A stretch of 64,000 bases of DNA from an uncultured Aquimarina sp. (lineage in GTDB: Bacteria; Bacteroidota; Bacteroidia; Flavobacteriales; Flavobacteriaceae). Positions 1 to 9,415 of the stretch are shown piece by piece; within the stretch, counting starts at the first letter, position 1; each line of letters begins with the position of its first letter. Location of the stretch: the NCBI GenBank assembly GCA_947489685.1, contig CANLEM010000002.1, positions 558,001 through 622,000 on the forward strand, read 5' to 3'. The notes below the pieces were generated by a model, which worked only from the letters and a program-made list of their open reading frames with translations, was not told where the DNA came from and made no database searches. Both the position numbers and the translations under genes were made by a program.

Positions 1-1
1 T

Positions 2-2644
2 TTTGATGGTTTATATACTATCGATAATTTGCAACCTGGCGTACATATACTAGAATTTAGTTTTGTTGGATACGAGACTCTTGATAAAGAGATCATCATT
101 ACTACAGGAGAAACTCTAACAGTTAATGCATCTATTGGTGCTAGTGCTGCGGCTCTAGATGAGGTTATAATTAAGACTACAACCAAAAAAGAGTCCGAAG
201 TTGCTATCTTATTAGAGCAAAAGAATGCGGTTACCATTCAACAAAAAATTGGTGCTCAAGAACTTTCTAAAAAAGGTGTTAGCGACGTAGCTACTGGATT
301 AACCAAAGCAACGGGTATATCTAAACAAAGCGACAAACTATATGTTCGTGGGTTAGGAGATCGTTATAACAATGCATACTTAAATGGTTTACCTATACCT
401 TCTTTAAATCCAAAATTAAAACTTATCGATCTTGGTATTTTTCCAACAGATATTGTTGAAAACCTTGGGATTTACAAAACATATTCTCCTGATATCTTCG
501 GAGATTTTGCCGGAGCCAGTGTAAACATTGATACCAAAGATCGACCAGGAAAAGGGTTTTTAGAATTCGGTTTTAATTCTGGAGTAAACTCTAAGGCTAT
601 TAGCAATGATTTTTTCTTACTTAACGGAGGACAATATGATGATTGGGGAATTGATGATGGTTCTAGAAGAGTACCTATTTTCTTAGATATTCCTAATTAC
701 AATTATGTAAGTACAGATATTGATTATTTCCCATTCGATACTTCTTTTAATCCAGAAAAAAGATTTAATGGTCCTGATGGCGGCATGAGTGTTGCCGCGG
801 GTAAAACATTTACCATTGCCGAAGATCAAAAGCTAGATGTTTTAGTGACAGGGTCATTTGGTCAAAATCACAGAACTGCTCTTGGCGGGAATCAAGCCGC
901 ATTTAACTCTCAAGGAGAAAGCATTACTGGTCTAGGTAATTTTAGAAATGTCGACCGATACCAATATAGCACAAACACTACTTTGCTAGGAAGTCTAGGT
1001 TATCGTTGGAATAACAACAATAAAATACTAGCTACGACCTTATTCGTAAATGACACTCAAGATGAATTAAGAGAATTTACAGATGGTGTAAGTAGTGAAG
1101 ATACAGATGTAGGTATTCGTTTACGAAGAGGCACCTATGAACAAAATAATCTGTTTACTCAACAATTAATAGGAGAGCACAAATTTAAAGATGGTAAATA
1201 CAAATTAGACTGGGGTGCAGCTTACAATAAAGCAAAAGGATTAATCCCTGATAGACGCCAGTTGGTATTTACAGAGTTACAAAACGGGAATCTTGTTTTA
1301 GGAAATCGTACAAGTCCGGATTTAGCAAATAATCAGCGTTTTTATCAAGAATTGAATGAAAATGATTATTCTGGAAAAATAGATTTCGATATTAACTTTG
1401 GAAAAGATGAAGATGATAATTTCAAAAACATTCTTACTGTTGGAGTCGCTGCCAGAGCCAAGGACAGAGATTTCGAATCTAATCAATTAAACTATAATCT
1501 AAATGGTTTTAGAAATACAAATGTAGATTTTAATAATCCCGATGCATTATTAAATGAAACTAATTTCTTGAATGGAGAATATGTTGTTCTAGAAAACCTA
1601 AATACCACTAGAATCTACGAAGCAGATTTACTAACTCTTGCCGGATTTGTAAATTTACAATACGCATTAACAGAGAAACTAACCTTTAATGGAGGTATTC
1701 GTACCGAATTGTTTGAGCAAAACGTATTCTATAGAGAACAACAAGATCTCGAAACTTCTCCTTTTAGAACACAAAAAATTGACGAAACATTTATTTTACC
1801 AAGTATCAGTTTAAAATATGTTGTAAATGAAAAATCTAACCTTCGTTTTGCAGCAAGTAAAACAGTTACTCTACCAAAATTTACAGAAGTTGCTCCTTTC
1901 TTAGATGAAGATGTTACAGAATCTACATTGGGTAACCCTATTCTTAAAAACTCTGATAATTATAATATCGACCTTAAATGGGAATATTTCCCTGAGCAAT
2001 CTGGAGAATTAATTGCTGCAACTTTATTTGGTAAGTATATTGAAAATCCTATTGAAAAAGTATTTGTAGCCTCTGCATCAAATGTAAATACATTTGTGAA
2101 CTCAGATAACGCAGTAATCTTTGGAGCAGAATTAGAATACCGTAAGAATTTAGGTAATCTTTTTAAAGTTGAAGAAACAACTTGGAATGATTTAAATTTT
2201 GGAATTAATGCTACTATCATGCACACGCAAGTAGAGATTGATCCTACCATTACTACATTTAATGGCTCTAATATTGCTCCTACTAATATAGAAAGACAAT
2301 TACAAGGTGCTTCTCCTTTTTTAATCAATGCAGATTTGGCATATGGTAAGAAATTCGAAAACCATAACATCACCACAGCACTTGATTTCAACATTTTTGG
2401 AGACCGGGTATACTCTGCTGGTGGAAATGGAGTTGGAGATATTTTTGAAAAAGGGTTTGGAGTATTAAACTTCAATTTTAAAGATGAAATAGGAGATCAC
2501 ATCGAAATCAGTTTTAAAGCTAAAAACTTATTAAATCCATCTATAGAAAGATTCCAAGATCAGGAAGATTTAAATCAAGAATTTACAACCTATAAATTTG
2601 ATAATGGTATCAATTTTAGTCTGGGAGTAACACTTAAATTATAA
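2..2644 (+). CDS. TonB-dependent receptor, 5' end outside the window
   Basis: Outer-membrane TonB-dependent transporter lacking its N-terminus: the frame is open from base 2, and the first in-frame TTG (29) is not a credible start. It opens in the last strands of a carboxypeptidase-D-like regulatory domain (motif HILEFSFVGYET), followed by a plug domain (VRGLGDRYNN, the GLPIPS loop, then DIFGDFAGASVNIDTK) and a beta barrel that runs to the C-terminal strand ending in TLKL. Over 870 residues are visible. The substrate cannot be read from sequence. A lipoprotein gene follows after 31 bases and is probably cotranscribed. No SusD-type partner is present, so it is not a classical Sus glycan pair. 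Confidence 0.93.
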   Translation, partial: FDGLYTIDNLQPGVHILEFSFVGYETLDKEIIITTGETLTVNASIGASAAALDEVIIKTTTKKESEVAILLEQKNAVTIQQKIGAQELSKKGVSDVATGLTKATGISKQSDKLYVRGLGDRYNNAYLNGLPIPSLNPKLKLIDLGIFPTDIVENLGIYKTYSPDIFGDFAGASVNIDTKDRPGKGFLEFGFNSGVNSKAISNDFFLLNGGQYDDWGIDDGSRRVPIFLDIPNYNYVSTDIDYFPFDTSFNPEKRFNGPDGGMSVAAGKTFTIAEDQKLDVLVTGSFGQNHRTALGGNQAAFNSQGESITGLGNFRNVDRYQYSTNTTLLGSLGYRWNNNNKILATTLFVNDTQDELREFTDGVSSEDTDVGIRLRRGTYEQNNLFTQQLIGEHKFKDGKYKLDWGAAYNKAKGLIPDRRQLVFTELQNGNLVLGNRTSPDLANNQRFYQELNENDYSGKIDFDINFGKDEDDNFKNILTVGVAARAKDRDFESNQLNYNLNGFRNTNVDFNNPDALLNETNFLNGEYVVLENLNTTRIYEADLLTLAGFVNLQYALTEKLTFNGGIRTELFEQNVFYREQQDLETSPFRTQKIDETFILPSISLKYVVNEKSNLRFAASKTVTLPKFTEVAPFLDEDVTESTLGNPILKNSDNYNIDLKWEYFPEQSGELIAATLFGKYIENPIEKVFVASASNVNTFVNSDNAVIFGAELEYRKNLGNLFKVEETTWNDLNFGINATIMHTQVEIDPTITTFNGSNIAPTNIERQLQGASPFLINADLAYGKKFENHNITTALDFNIFGDRVYSAGGNGVGDIFEKGFGVLNFNFKDEIGDHIEISFKAKNLLNPSIERFQDQEDLNQEFTTYKFDNGINFSLGVTLKL

Positions 2645-2675
2645 AAAAGAACACACATTAATAAGAAATAAAAAG

Positions 2676-3998
2676 ATGAAAACTAAAAACTTATTTGCGG
2701 GAATATTATTTAGTACAGCCATTTTATTTAGCGCTTGTACTATCCAAGAAGATAATATAGGAGATGTAATCATAAACCCTGGTGGTGGTGCCAACAGTGG
2801 AAGTATTGTTCTTGAAGGGCAAATCACTGAAAATTTAACCTTAACTTCAGACGAAGTATACGAATTAAGAGGCGGTGTATCTGTAGTAGATGGTGTAACA
2901 TTAACCATAGAAGCAGGAACAAGAATTATTGCTGGTGACGTTGGAGGTGTATTTTCTTATCTTGCTATCGAGCAAGGAGCAAGAATTTTAGCCGAGGGTA
3001 CAGCAAATCAACCTATCGTATTTACTTCTAACAAATCTACACCAAATCCTGGAGACTGGGGAGGATTATTATTAGCAGGAAGAGCACCTATTAATAGAGG
3101 AACTACAGCTACTACAGAGGTAGCTAACCTTACCTATGGAGGTACAAACCCAGCAGATAACTCGGGTATATTACGTTATGTACGTTTAGAATATACAGGT
3201 GGAAAAATTAATGATGATGCCGAGTACAATGGACTTTCTTTATATGGAGTTGGTAACGGAACTACTTTAGAGTTTATCCAAGCTTTTAATGGAAATGATG
3301 ATGGTATCGAATTCTTTGGTGGTACCGTAAACTTAAAATATGCTATTGTAACAGGTGCTGGTGATGATTCTTTTGACTGGACAGATGGTTGGGTAGGAAA
3401 TGGTCAATTCTGGATTGCTCAACAAACATCTGCCGCTGGTGATAAAGGAATCGAAGCTGATAATTTATCATCTGCTCCAGATGCTGCACCTTTCTCTAAC
3501 CCAACATTATCTAACATCACTTTAATTGGTGCAGAAGATGGTGATGGCGAAAATAAAGGAATCGAATTTAGAGCAGGTACCAAAGTAAGCATATACAATA
3601 CTATCATCAAAGCGTTTCCTGGAAAAGGAATTGAAGTTGACGATGACCAAACGCTTACCAACCTAAATAATAATGAAGTTATTGTTAGAAACTCTATCAT
3701 TGATAACGTTAATTCTTTCGATTTAGATCACGGCGGAGCTACAGTAGATCTTGCTGATTTTGCAACTTTCAATAATTTCACTTTGGATGGATCTGGTGCC
3801 CCTTTTAATAATGCCGGGACTGCAATTCCAACTGGTTTTGAAGTTACAGGTTTTAGAGGAACCTACCAATATACGGTTGCTACAGATGGTGTAGATAATT
3901 TTGACCCATCTACATTAAATTCATTCTTTGATGCTGCTAATTATGTTGGTGCATTACAGAATGGAGATTCTTGGACTTCAGACTGGACTCGTATATAG
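2676..3998 (+). CDS. beta-helix surface lipoprotein, partner of TonB receptor
   Basis: 440-residue lipoprotein of unknown function. Residues 1-20 form a signal peptide ending in a lipobox with Cys21 (ILFSAC). The Gly/Asn/Asp-rich remainder repeats strand-turn units (VTLTIEAGTRI, PGDWGGLLLAGRAPI, DDGIEFFGG, GIEFRAGTKVSIYNT) typical of a right-handed parallel beta helix. The C-terminus is aromatic (SWTSDWTRI). Proteins of this kind commonly follow TonB receptors in flavobacteria and are sometimes misnamed multidrug transporters, but nothing here resembles a transporter. I infer a surface-exposed binding or scaffold partner of the upstream receptor. A strong terminator follows. Confidence 0.85.
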   Translation: MKTKNLFAGILFSTAILFSACTIQEDNIGDVIINPGGGANSGSIVLEGQITENLTLTSDEVYELRGGVSVVDGVTLTIEAGTRIIAGDVGGVFSYLAIEQGARILAEGTANQPIVFTSNKSTPNPGDWGGLLLAGRAPINRGTTATTEVANLTYGGTNPADNSGILRYVRLEYTGGKINDDAEYNGLSLYGVGNGTTLEFIQAFNGNDDGIEFFGGTVNLKYAIVTGAGDDSFDWTDGWVGNGQFWIAQQTSAAGDKGIEADNLSSAPDAAPFSNPTLSNITLIGAEDGDGENKGIEFRAGTKVSIYNTIIKAFPGKGIEVDDDQTLTNLNNNEVIVRNSIIDNVNSFDLDHGGATVDLADFATFNNFTLDGSGAPFNNAGTAIPTGFEVTGFRGTYQYTVATDGVDNFDPSTLNSFFDAANYVGALQNGDSWTSDWTRI

Positions 3999-4020
3999 CA
4001 TTAGCAATTAATAGTAAAGA

Positions 4021-4044
4021 AAAAGCTGCCAGTTGGCAGCTTTT
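4021..4044. terminator. bidirectional intrinsic terminator
   Basis: A perfect 10-bp stem (AAAAGCTGCC, loop AGTT, GGCAGCTTTT) runs straight into a T tract on the plus strand and has A residues on the other side. It lies between the convergent lipoprotein and MATE genes and can serve both. Confidence 0.9.
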
Positions 4045-4075
4045 TTTATCAAAATTGGGTCCATTGATCCCCTAA

Positions 4076-5482
4076 CTACACCTTAACTTCTTTCCATTTT
4101 CCTTTTCTAAACCAGATAATACCAATTACTGCAATTAAGATTTCTGCAAAGGTGATCGACAAAAAGACGCCCATAGCACCCCATTCAAAAACCAAGGCGG
4201 CCAGGTATGCGAACGGTAATTGAAACACCCAAAAACAAAAGAAATTAATAATCGTTGGCGTTTTGGTATCTCCTGCTCCATTAAAAGATTGTATAATCAC
4301 CATACCGTAGGCATAGAACACATATCCCGCCGCGATTACCCGCAAACTCAGGGCTCCGTATTCTATAATTTGAGGTTCATCACTAAAGATTTTTATGATC
4401 ATTTCTGCAAATAACAGATAGAACAAAGATACGATCAACATAAAATAGGCATTATATTTACCTGTTTTCCATACTGATTGTTCTGCACGTTCTGGTTTTT
4501 GAGCTCCCAAATTTTGGCCAACTAATGTTGCGGCGGCATTGCTCATTCCCCAAGAAGGCATCAAGGTAAACATAAGTACTCGTATGGCAATGGTGTATCC
4601 AGCCAGAACTTCGCTACCAAATTCGGCCATGATCCGCATTAGAAACACCCAACTAGAAGTACCTATAATAAATTGACCTATACCTCCCAAAGAAACTTTG
4701 ACGAGATTCATCATAATCTCAGCCTGAAAAACAATATCTCTGAGTGCCACTTTGATTTTGCTCCAACCATAAAAAAGAATCAATAGTTGAAAAATCACCG
4801 CACTACCTCTACCTATAGTTGTAGCTATTGCAGCTCCCTGAACCCCAAAAGCAGGAATAGGGCCAAATCCAAATATAAACATCGGATCCAGAATAATATT
4901 TAATACATTAGAAAATATCAATACTCGCATTGCTACTGATGCATCTCCGGCACCTCGAAAAACAGCATTGATCAAAAACAAGAGCATAATAGTCACATTA
5001 CCTCCCAACAATACTTGAGTATATCCGTACCCACTTGCTATCAGATCAGGCTCTGCCCCCATCAATCCAAGAATTTCTTTGGGAAATATAATCCCAAGGA
5101 TACTTATAATAGTTGCTACACCAATACCTAATAATATAGATTGTATTGCGGTTTGTGACGCTCCTCTTGTATCTCCTTCTCCAGTCCTACGAGCTACAAT
5201 TGCAGTAACACCCATACTAAGGCCAATTGCCACAGCATATACCAAAGTAAGCACTGATTCTGTAAGACCAACTGTAGCAATAGCATTTGCTCCCAAGCTC
5301 GAAACGAAATATGCATCTACCAAAAAGAATACAGACTCCATCATCATTTCGAGCACCATTGGTACCGATAGCATAAAAATTGCTCTGCGAATACTTCCAG
5401 AAGTAAACTCCTGTTCTTTGCCAGATACAGCGGTTTTAAAATAAGAGAATAAACGTTGTAACGTGAATTTATTTTGAGTCAT
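4076..5482 (-). CDS. MATE family efflux transporter
   Basis: 468-residue inner-membrane protein with about 12 hydrophobic segments in two repeated halves, the size and layout of MATE (NorM/DinF) exporters, which expel cationic drugs or metabolites using H+ or Na+ gradients. Family-typical stretches are the first helix (LSVPMVLEMMMESVFFLVD) and the segment with FRGAGDASVAM in the N-half, echoed by FNGAGDTKTP in the C-half. A hydrophilic tail of about 30 residues precedes helix 1. The gene stands alone: it is convergent with the upstream lipoprotein and divergent from a T9SS-domain gene across 292 bases. Substrate cannot be predicted. Confidence 0.92.
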   Translation of the reverse strand: MTQNKFTLQRLFSYFKTAVSGKEQEFTSGSIRRAIFMLSVPMVLEMMMESVFFLVDAYFVSSLGANAIATVGLTESVLTLVYAVAIGLSMGVTAIVARRTGEGDTRGASQTAIQSILLGIGVATIISILGIIFPKEILGLMGAEPDLIASGYGYTQVLLGGNVTIMLLFLINAVFRGAGDASVAMRVLIFSNVLNIILDPMFIFGFGPIPAFGVQGAAIATTIGRGSAVIFQLLILFYGWSKIKVALRDIVFQAEIMMNLVKVSLGGIGQFIIGTSSWVFLMRIMAEFGSEVLAGYTIAIRVLMFTLMPSWGMSNAAATLVGQNLGAQKPERAEQSVWKTGKYNAYFMLIVSLFYLLFAEMIIKIFSDEPQIIEYGALSLRVIAAGYVFYAYGMVIIQSFNGAGDTKTPTIINFFCFWVFQLPFAYLAALVFEWGAMGVFLSITFAEILIAVIGIIWFRKGKWKEVKV

Positions 5483-5636
5483 GATATAAAGAATAAAAAA
5501 TTAGAAATAAAAAATAGAACAAGCTTCAGGAAGGAATCCTTAGCTTCTAAAATCCGATGGGTCTATTGCACAATTATGTACATAAATTCTTTATAATTTC
5601 ATGATAGAACAAATATGCGGCATTATTTTTGAATTT

Positions 5637-5650
5637 CAAAACTATATTTG
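5637..5650. promoter_or_regulatory. overlapping divergent -7 boxes (candidate)
   Basis: CAAAACTATATTTG can be read as TAGTTTTG on the minus strand and TATATTTG on the plus strand, both fitting the Bacteroidota -7 consensus TAnnTTTG. They would drive the MATE gene and the T9SS-domain gene. No well-spaced TTG -33 element is seen, so confidence is low. The rest of the 5483-5774 gap shows nothing clear. Confidence 0.3.
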
Positions 5651-5774
5651 AAGTAAAAACCGTAATTTGCGGGCAGGGTTACCGTTTTATAAGGTTTTAA
5701 CATAAAAGTGTGCACGTGATATACTCGATTTTTAATTTTAATATTGTATATTTATTGCCCCAAAATAATATTGT

Positions 5775-6122
5775 ATGAAAAAAATCTACTTGCTATTAAC
5801 ATTTGTCGGTTTGGTATGCTTGTCCTTCACTTCAGGAATTCAAGCACAGTCAAACACACCTCAGAGACAAGAATCAAAAGCCCTACAAAAGATTGACGGA
5901 TTACGAGTTTTTCCTAATCCTGCAACTGGAGATATTTTATATATTACTTCTGATTTACAACTAACCAAAACAGTTAAAATTTTCACCGTTCTTGGCAAAC
6001 AAGTTCTATTCAAAGTTCTTATAGGTAAAGAGTTAAATATTAGCAACTTAAACCCTGGTGTTTATGTAATTAAAATTGCAGAAGGTAATAATCAAGATAC
6101 TTTAAAACTTATTATAGAGTAG
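5775..6122 (+). CDS. small secreted protein made mainly of a T9SS type A sorting domain
   Basis: 115 residues. A Sec signal peptide occupies about residues 1-25 (cleavage probably after IQAQ). About 15 polar residues follow, and the rest is a type A C-terminal sorting domain of the Bacteroidota type IX secretion system: LRVFPNPATGD at the start, then VKIFTVLGKQV and NLNPGVYVIKIAEG. In known T9SS substrates this domain directs export through the outer membrane and is then removed or anchored. Here almost no cargo precedes it. It could be a remnant of a larger protein or a free-standing mini-substrate. It has its own ATG, no frameshift is visible, and the LuxE-like operon begins 114 bases later. 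Confidence 0.85.
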   Translation: MKKIYLLLTFVGLVCLSFTSGIQAQSNTPQRQESKALQKIDGLRVFPNPATGDILYITSDLQLTKTVKIFTVLGKQVLFKVLIGKELNISNLNPGVYVIKIAEGNNQDTLKLIIE

Positions 6123-6199
6123 TAAACTACGTGACTTTAGTTATTTAATTAATAGCGGATATCTTTTTAAAAACCTTTAAAAAGAGAGCGCCTTTTTTA

Positions 6200-6207
6200 T
6201 ACCTTTG
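6200..6207 (+). promoter_or_regulatory. -7 box for the acyl transferase operon
   Basis: TACCTTTG matches TAnnTTTG and lies 29 bases before the ATG at 6236. No TTG stands at the expected -33 position. Confidence 0.45.
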
Positions 6208-6235
6208 TTCTTCACTAAATTGTTGAACACACCTT

Positions 6236-7216
6236 ATGCTTGCGGATACTATTTTTTCTATTCAAAATGATAGTGATTTTGAGCAAGCCGCTATAAAAGT
6301 ATTCCGGCATCAATATATAAACAATAGTACGTATCAAAGATTTTGCAACCTCTTAGGGACTACAAAAACCTCTGTAACAAGTATCCATAACATTCCTTTT
6401 CTCCCAATACAGTTCTTTAAGCAAGAAAAAATAACCAGCACTTCTTCACTTATACAAAAAATTTTCAAAAGTAGTGGAACCACTGGTAGCATCGTGAGCA
6501 AACATTATGTTAGTGATCTTAGTATTTATGAAAAAAGTTTCAGGAAAGGATTTGCCCATTTTTATGGAGATATTTCAGAATACGTTGTATTAGCTTTACT
6601 TCCGTCGTATCTCGAAAGAGAAGGGTCTTCTTTGGTATATATGGCCGAAAAATTGATTGAGGACAGCCAACAACCTGAGAGTGGATTTTATCTTTACAAC
6701 ATCCAAAAGTTAGTAGATACACTTCGAAAATTAATTACAAACCAACAAAAAGTACTTCTCCTTGGTGTTTCTTTTGCTTTACTGGACCTTATAGAAAGTT
6801 ATTCTATAAAACTTAATGATAATGTGATTGTTATGGAAACCGGAGGAATGAAGGGAAGAAGACAAGAAATTATTCGAGAAGAACTGCACAAAACTCTTAT
6901 TCATAAACTTGGAGTTTCTAAAATTCATAGTGAATATGGAATGACCGAGTTATTATCCCAAGCATACTCCAAAGGAAATGGTGTATTTTATTGCCCCCCG
7001 TGGATGAAAGTTTCTATTCGAAACCCCGAAGATCCACTTTCGAATATTAAAGCTGGTAAAACCGGAGGAGTGAATATAATTGATCTGGCCAATATCAATT
7101 CTTGTTCATTTATTGCTACCCAAGACTTAGGGAAAGTAGAGAATGACAAAAGTTTTCAGGTTATAGGTCGTTTTGATCATAGTGATATTCGAGGATGTAA
7201 TTTAATGGCTTTGTGA
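6236..7216 (+). CDS. LuxE-like acyl transferase / acyl-protein synthetase family
   Basis: 326-residue cytoplasmic enzyme resembling LuxE acyl-protein synthetase and the ANL adenylating superfamily. It has the nucleotide-binding loop SSGTTG at residues 79-84, the segment VIVMETGGMKGRR, the YGMTEL motif (SEYGMTELLSQ), and near the end QDLGKVENDKSFQVIGRFDHSDIRGC, which resembles the hinge region of such enzymes. LuxE activates a fatty acid and passes it to a protein thiol. No lux partner genes are here, so bioluminescence is not implied; this family is widespread in flavobacteria and its substrate is unknown. It ends one base before the next gene, so the two are surely cotranscribed. Confidence 0.85.
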   Translation: MLADTIFSIQNDSDFEQAAIKVFRHQYINNSTYQRFCNLLGTTKTSVTSIHNIPFLPIQFFKQEKITSTSSLIQKIFKSSGTTGSIVSKHYVSDLSIYEKSFRKGFAHFYGDISEYVVLALLPSYLEREGSSLVYMAEKLIEDSQQPESGFYLYNIQKLVDTLRKLITNQQKVLLLGVSFALLDLIESYSIKLNDNVIVMETGGMKGRRQEIIREELHKTLIHKLGVSKIHSEYGMTELLSQAYSKGNGVFYCPPWMKVSIRNPEDPLSNIKAGKTGGVNIIDLANINSCSFIATQDLGKVENDKSFQVIGRFDHSDIRGCNLMAL

Positions 7217-7217
7217 T

Positions 7218-8258
7218 ATGACAAAAAATAGAGGATCAGGTTGTTTTCAGTTTCCGGCAATAGTTCTGACCTCGGTAGTATTGAGCGGTTTTATAAAATC
7301 CTTATTATCGGTTTCTACATTTACAGCTTTTAGTTTTTTACTATTATCAATCTCAATGATTTATGGTAGAATTGAGTATAAAAAAACCGAAAAACGTGCT
7401 TGGAAATATGTTTTATACAGTACTTTGTTACTTATTTCTCTGATGGGTATTAGATCTATACTCAACGGTTTACCGACATATCAAGAAGAAAAAGTGAAGC
7501 CAAATATTTCTGAGCATATTTATCGAGAAACTATTCTTGAAAAAGGGGATTCTATAACATTACTTAGTCAACAAAGAACATGGAAGGATAACTACGGAAA
7601 CTCTTTCGAAGGAAATTTCTCGGTAAGAGAAACGGACTATACCTTATCGAAAAAAGAATATTTTGACAATCGTCAAAATTATAGCAGATTTTCCTGGGGG
7701 AATTTATATCAATCACTAGCCACAGCCGATACACCCAGATTGGATCTAATTCTGCAAAAACTTGAAGAAATACAAGCATCTCGAACTCTTAATCGTTTCG
7801 AATTTGCTGATATGGTAGTCACATTTATACAAGATATCCCGTATGCTTTGGTTTTTGAAAGCAATTGCGAATCTCCCGAAAAATACGAACCATCTATTCG
7901 TACTATTTTAGAAAAGTGTCCTGATTGTTGCATAGGTGGTATTCCTCACGGAATTCAAAATCCCGTGGGGTTTATGGGGAATCTTAAAGGGGATTGCGAC
8001 ACACGAACCGTTATTATATATGCCATCTTAAGTCATTTTGGATATAATGTAGCTATTCTTAACAGCAATTACTACAAACACTCTATTCTTGGGTTAGAAA
8101 TCCCTGCCAAAGGCACATACAAACTTCATAACGGGAAGCGATATTATGTATGGGAAACCACTAATAAACATTTTACACTGGGCACATTACCTAGTGGTTT
8201 TAACAATATAAATCACTGGCAAATTATGCTTACTAATACTCAACATCATGCAAACTAA
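7218..8258 (+). CDS. membrane protein with transglutaminase-like domain
   Basis: 346 residues that I cannot assign to a named protein. Three hydrophobic segments lie in the first 80 residues, followed by a soluble region. Near the C-terminus a papain/transglutaminase-like core is recognisable: LKGDCDTRT (Cys260), YYKHSILG (His288) and VWETT (Glu313), in the order and spacing of a Cys-His-acid triad. Pairs of extra cysteines (CPDCC) precede the core. Transglutaminase-like domains act as peptidases, amidases or cross-linkers. The gene starts one base after the LuxE-like gene and overlaps the DUF350 gene by 11 bases, so the three products probably act together at the membrane. Assignment of the fold is inference from the motifs. 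Confidence 0.75.
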   Translation: MTKNRGSGCFQFPAIVLTSVVLSGFIKSLLSVSTFTAFSFLLLSISMIYGRIEYKKTEKRAWKYVLYSTLLLISLMGIRSILNGLPTYQEEKVKPNISEHIYRETILEKGDSITLLSQQRTWKDNYGNSFEGNFSVRETDYTLSKKEYFDNRQNYSRFSWGNLYQSLATADTPRLDLILQKLEEIQASRTLNRFEFADMVVTFIQDIPYALVFESNCESPEKYEPSIRTILEKCPDCCIGGIPHGIQNPVGFMGNLKGDCDTRTVIIYAILSHFGYNVAILNSNYYKHSILGLEIPAKGTYKLHNGKRYYVWETTNKHFTLGTLPSGFNNINHWQIMLTNTQHHAN

Positions 8259-8766
8259 ACTATTAACTCTCGCTTTTATAGAAATAGCATTAGCCATCAT
8301 TGTTTCTGTATTAATTTTATTTATTTCATTTAGAATACTTCAAAAAGTATTTTTTAAAAACATTTCCTTGGGAGAGAACAATATCGCCTTTTCGGTTTTT
8401 ACAGCGGGCATTATCCTCTCTATTGGAATCATACTTGGTGAAATTATCCCTTCTATAACAAATATGGTTCGTTTATCTATGTCATCTGCAAATGATATTA
8501 CATTTGGCGAAATCATACAATATTCTGGACTATACTTGCTCATCGGATTTGGATTTGCAGTGATCATTAATACATCTGTATTTTTACTCTTTTCGGCATT
8601 AACCAAAGGCGTAAATGAATTTAAAGATATCCAAAGAAACAATGTGTCTACAGCAATAGTAGTAACCGCAACGTTACTGTCTATTACTTTGATTGCAAAA
8701 GATAGTATTAGTTTATTGATTAGTGCATTGGTGCCTTATCCAGAAACTTCAAATTTTTTATTATAA
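8248..8766 (+). CDS. DUF350-like integral membrane protein
   Basis: 172 residues with about four transmembrane helices, arranged as two similar hydrophobic halves joined by a polar loop (NMVRLSMSSANDITFGE). It resembles the DUF350 (YjfL) family, whose biochemical role is unsettled. The start lies inside the end of the transglutaminase-like gene (11-base overlap), which indicates translational coupling. In gammaproteobacteria DUF350 proteins accompany polyamine or glutathionylspermidine-like peptide-bond enzymes. Here the partner is a transglutaminase-like protein, which may be a variation on the same theme. No terminator is obvious before the next gene. Confidence 0.7.
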   Translation: MQTKLLTLAFIEIALAIIVSVLILFISFRILQKVFFKNISLGENNIAFSVFTAGIILSIGIILGEIIPSITNMVRLSMSSANDITFGEIIQYSGLYLLIGFGFAVIINTSVFLLFSALTKGVNEFKDIQRNNVSTAIVVTATLLSITLIAKDSISLLISALVPYPETSNFLL

Positions 8767-8909
8767 CCCTAATTGTTACAAAAAAAATAATCCCTCTGAG
8801 CGGGCAATAAAATCAAGGCTTCCGACAGGTTCTTAAAACAGAATTGTGTAACACCTGTAATGATTTCATTTTTTTACGATCTAATTTCTAAACCATAAAT
8901 AATCGTAAA

Positions 8910-9359
8910 ATGAAATCATTAATCACCACACTTTTCTTTGTTTTTTCGATCAGTATAAGTGCACAACAAATAGATTACAACACAAACAAGGGATTTGTGG
9001 CAGAAGGCTATGATGTGACCGAATATTTTAATAAGAAAGCAGTAAAAGGTGACAGTAAATTTACTACCACACACGACAATGTAAAATACAAGTTTGTTAC
9101 CAAAGCAAACCTGGAAAAATTTAATAGTAATCCGAATAAATTTGTACCACAATACGGAGGGTATTGTTCTTATGCATTAGCCACAAAAGCAGACAAAGTA
9201 GATATTGACCCTGAAACTTTTGAAGTAAGAAACGGAAAGCTTTATCTCTTTTATAACTCTTGGGGCACAAACACACATGAAAAATGGAAGAAAGAAGGCG
9301 CTGAGAAATTAATACCAAAAGCCAATGCCAATTGGCAAAAAGTAAAGACCAAAAAATAA
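8910..9359 (+). CDS. YHS domain protein, copy 1
   Basis: 149 residues with a Sec signal peptide (cleavage near SISAQ) followed by a YHS-like domain containing AEGYDVTEYF, KYKFVTKANLEKF and the cysteine-bearing turn YGGYCSYALA. YHS domains are small metal-associated modules, and stand-alone exported forms like this one are common in Bacteroidota with unknown function. It is a close paralogue of the gene at 9598, with most residues identical and the same length. Its own terminator follows at 9416. The upstream 140 bases have no other gene but are recognisably similar to the region before copy 2. Confidence 0.85.
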   Translation: MKSLITTLFFVFSISISAQQIDYNTNKGFVAEGYDVTEYFNKKAVKGDSKFTTTHDNVKYKFVTKANLEKFNSNPNKFVPQYGGYCSYALATKADKVDIDPETFEVRNGKLYLFYNSWGTNTHEKWKKEGAEKLIPKANANWQKVKTKK

Positions 9360-9415
9360 TCAAATTCTTTGATAAAAATATAGACCGCTAAGTTTTAATT
9401 GATTGGTTAGTTTGT

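Noticed and set aside
1-3998. A polysaccharide utilisation locus (SusC/SusD pair)
   Set aside because: The partner lipoprotein is a beta-helix protein with no SusD features, and there are no glycoside hydrolases.
6236-7216. LuxE similarity as a sign of bioluminescence
   Set aside because: No luxA, luxB, luxC or luxD is near, and LuxE-like proteins are widespread in non-luminous flavobacteria.
8340-8642. Open frames antisense to the DUF350, ald, pckA, TonB receptor and ahcY genes
   Set aside because: They mirror the codon pattern of strongly supported genes, have no family resemblance, no promoter and no suitable spacing.
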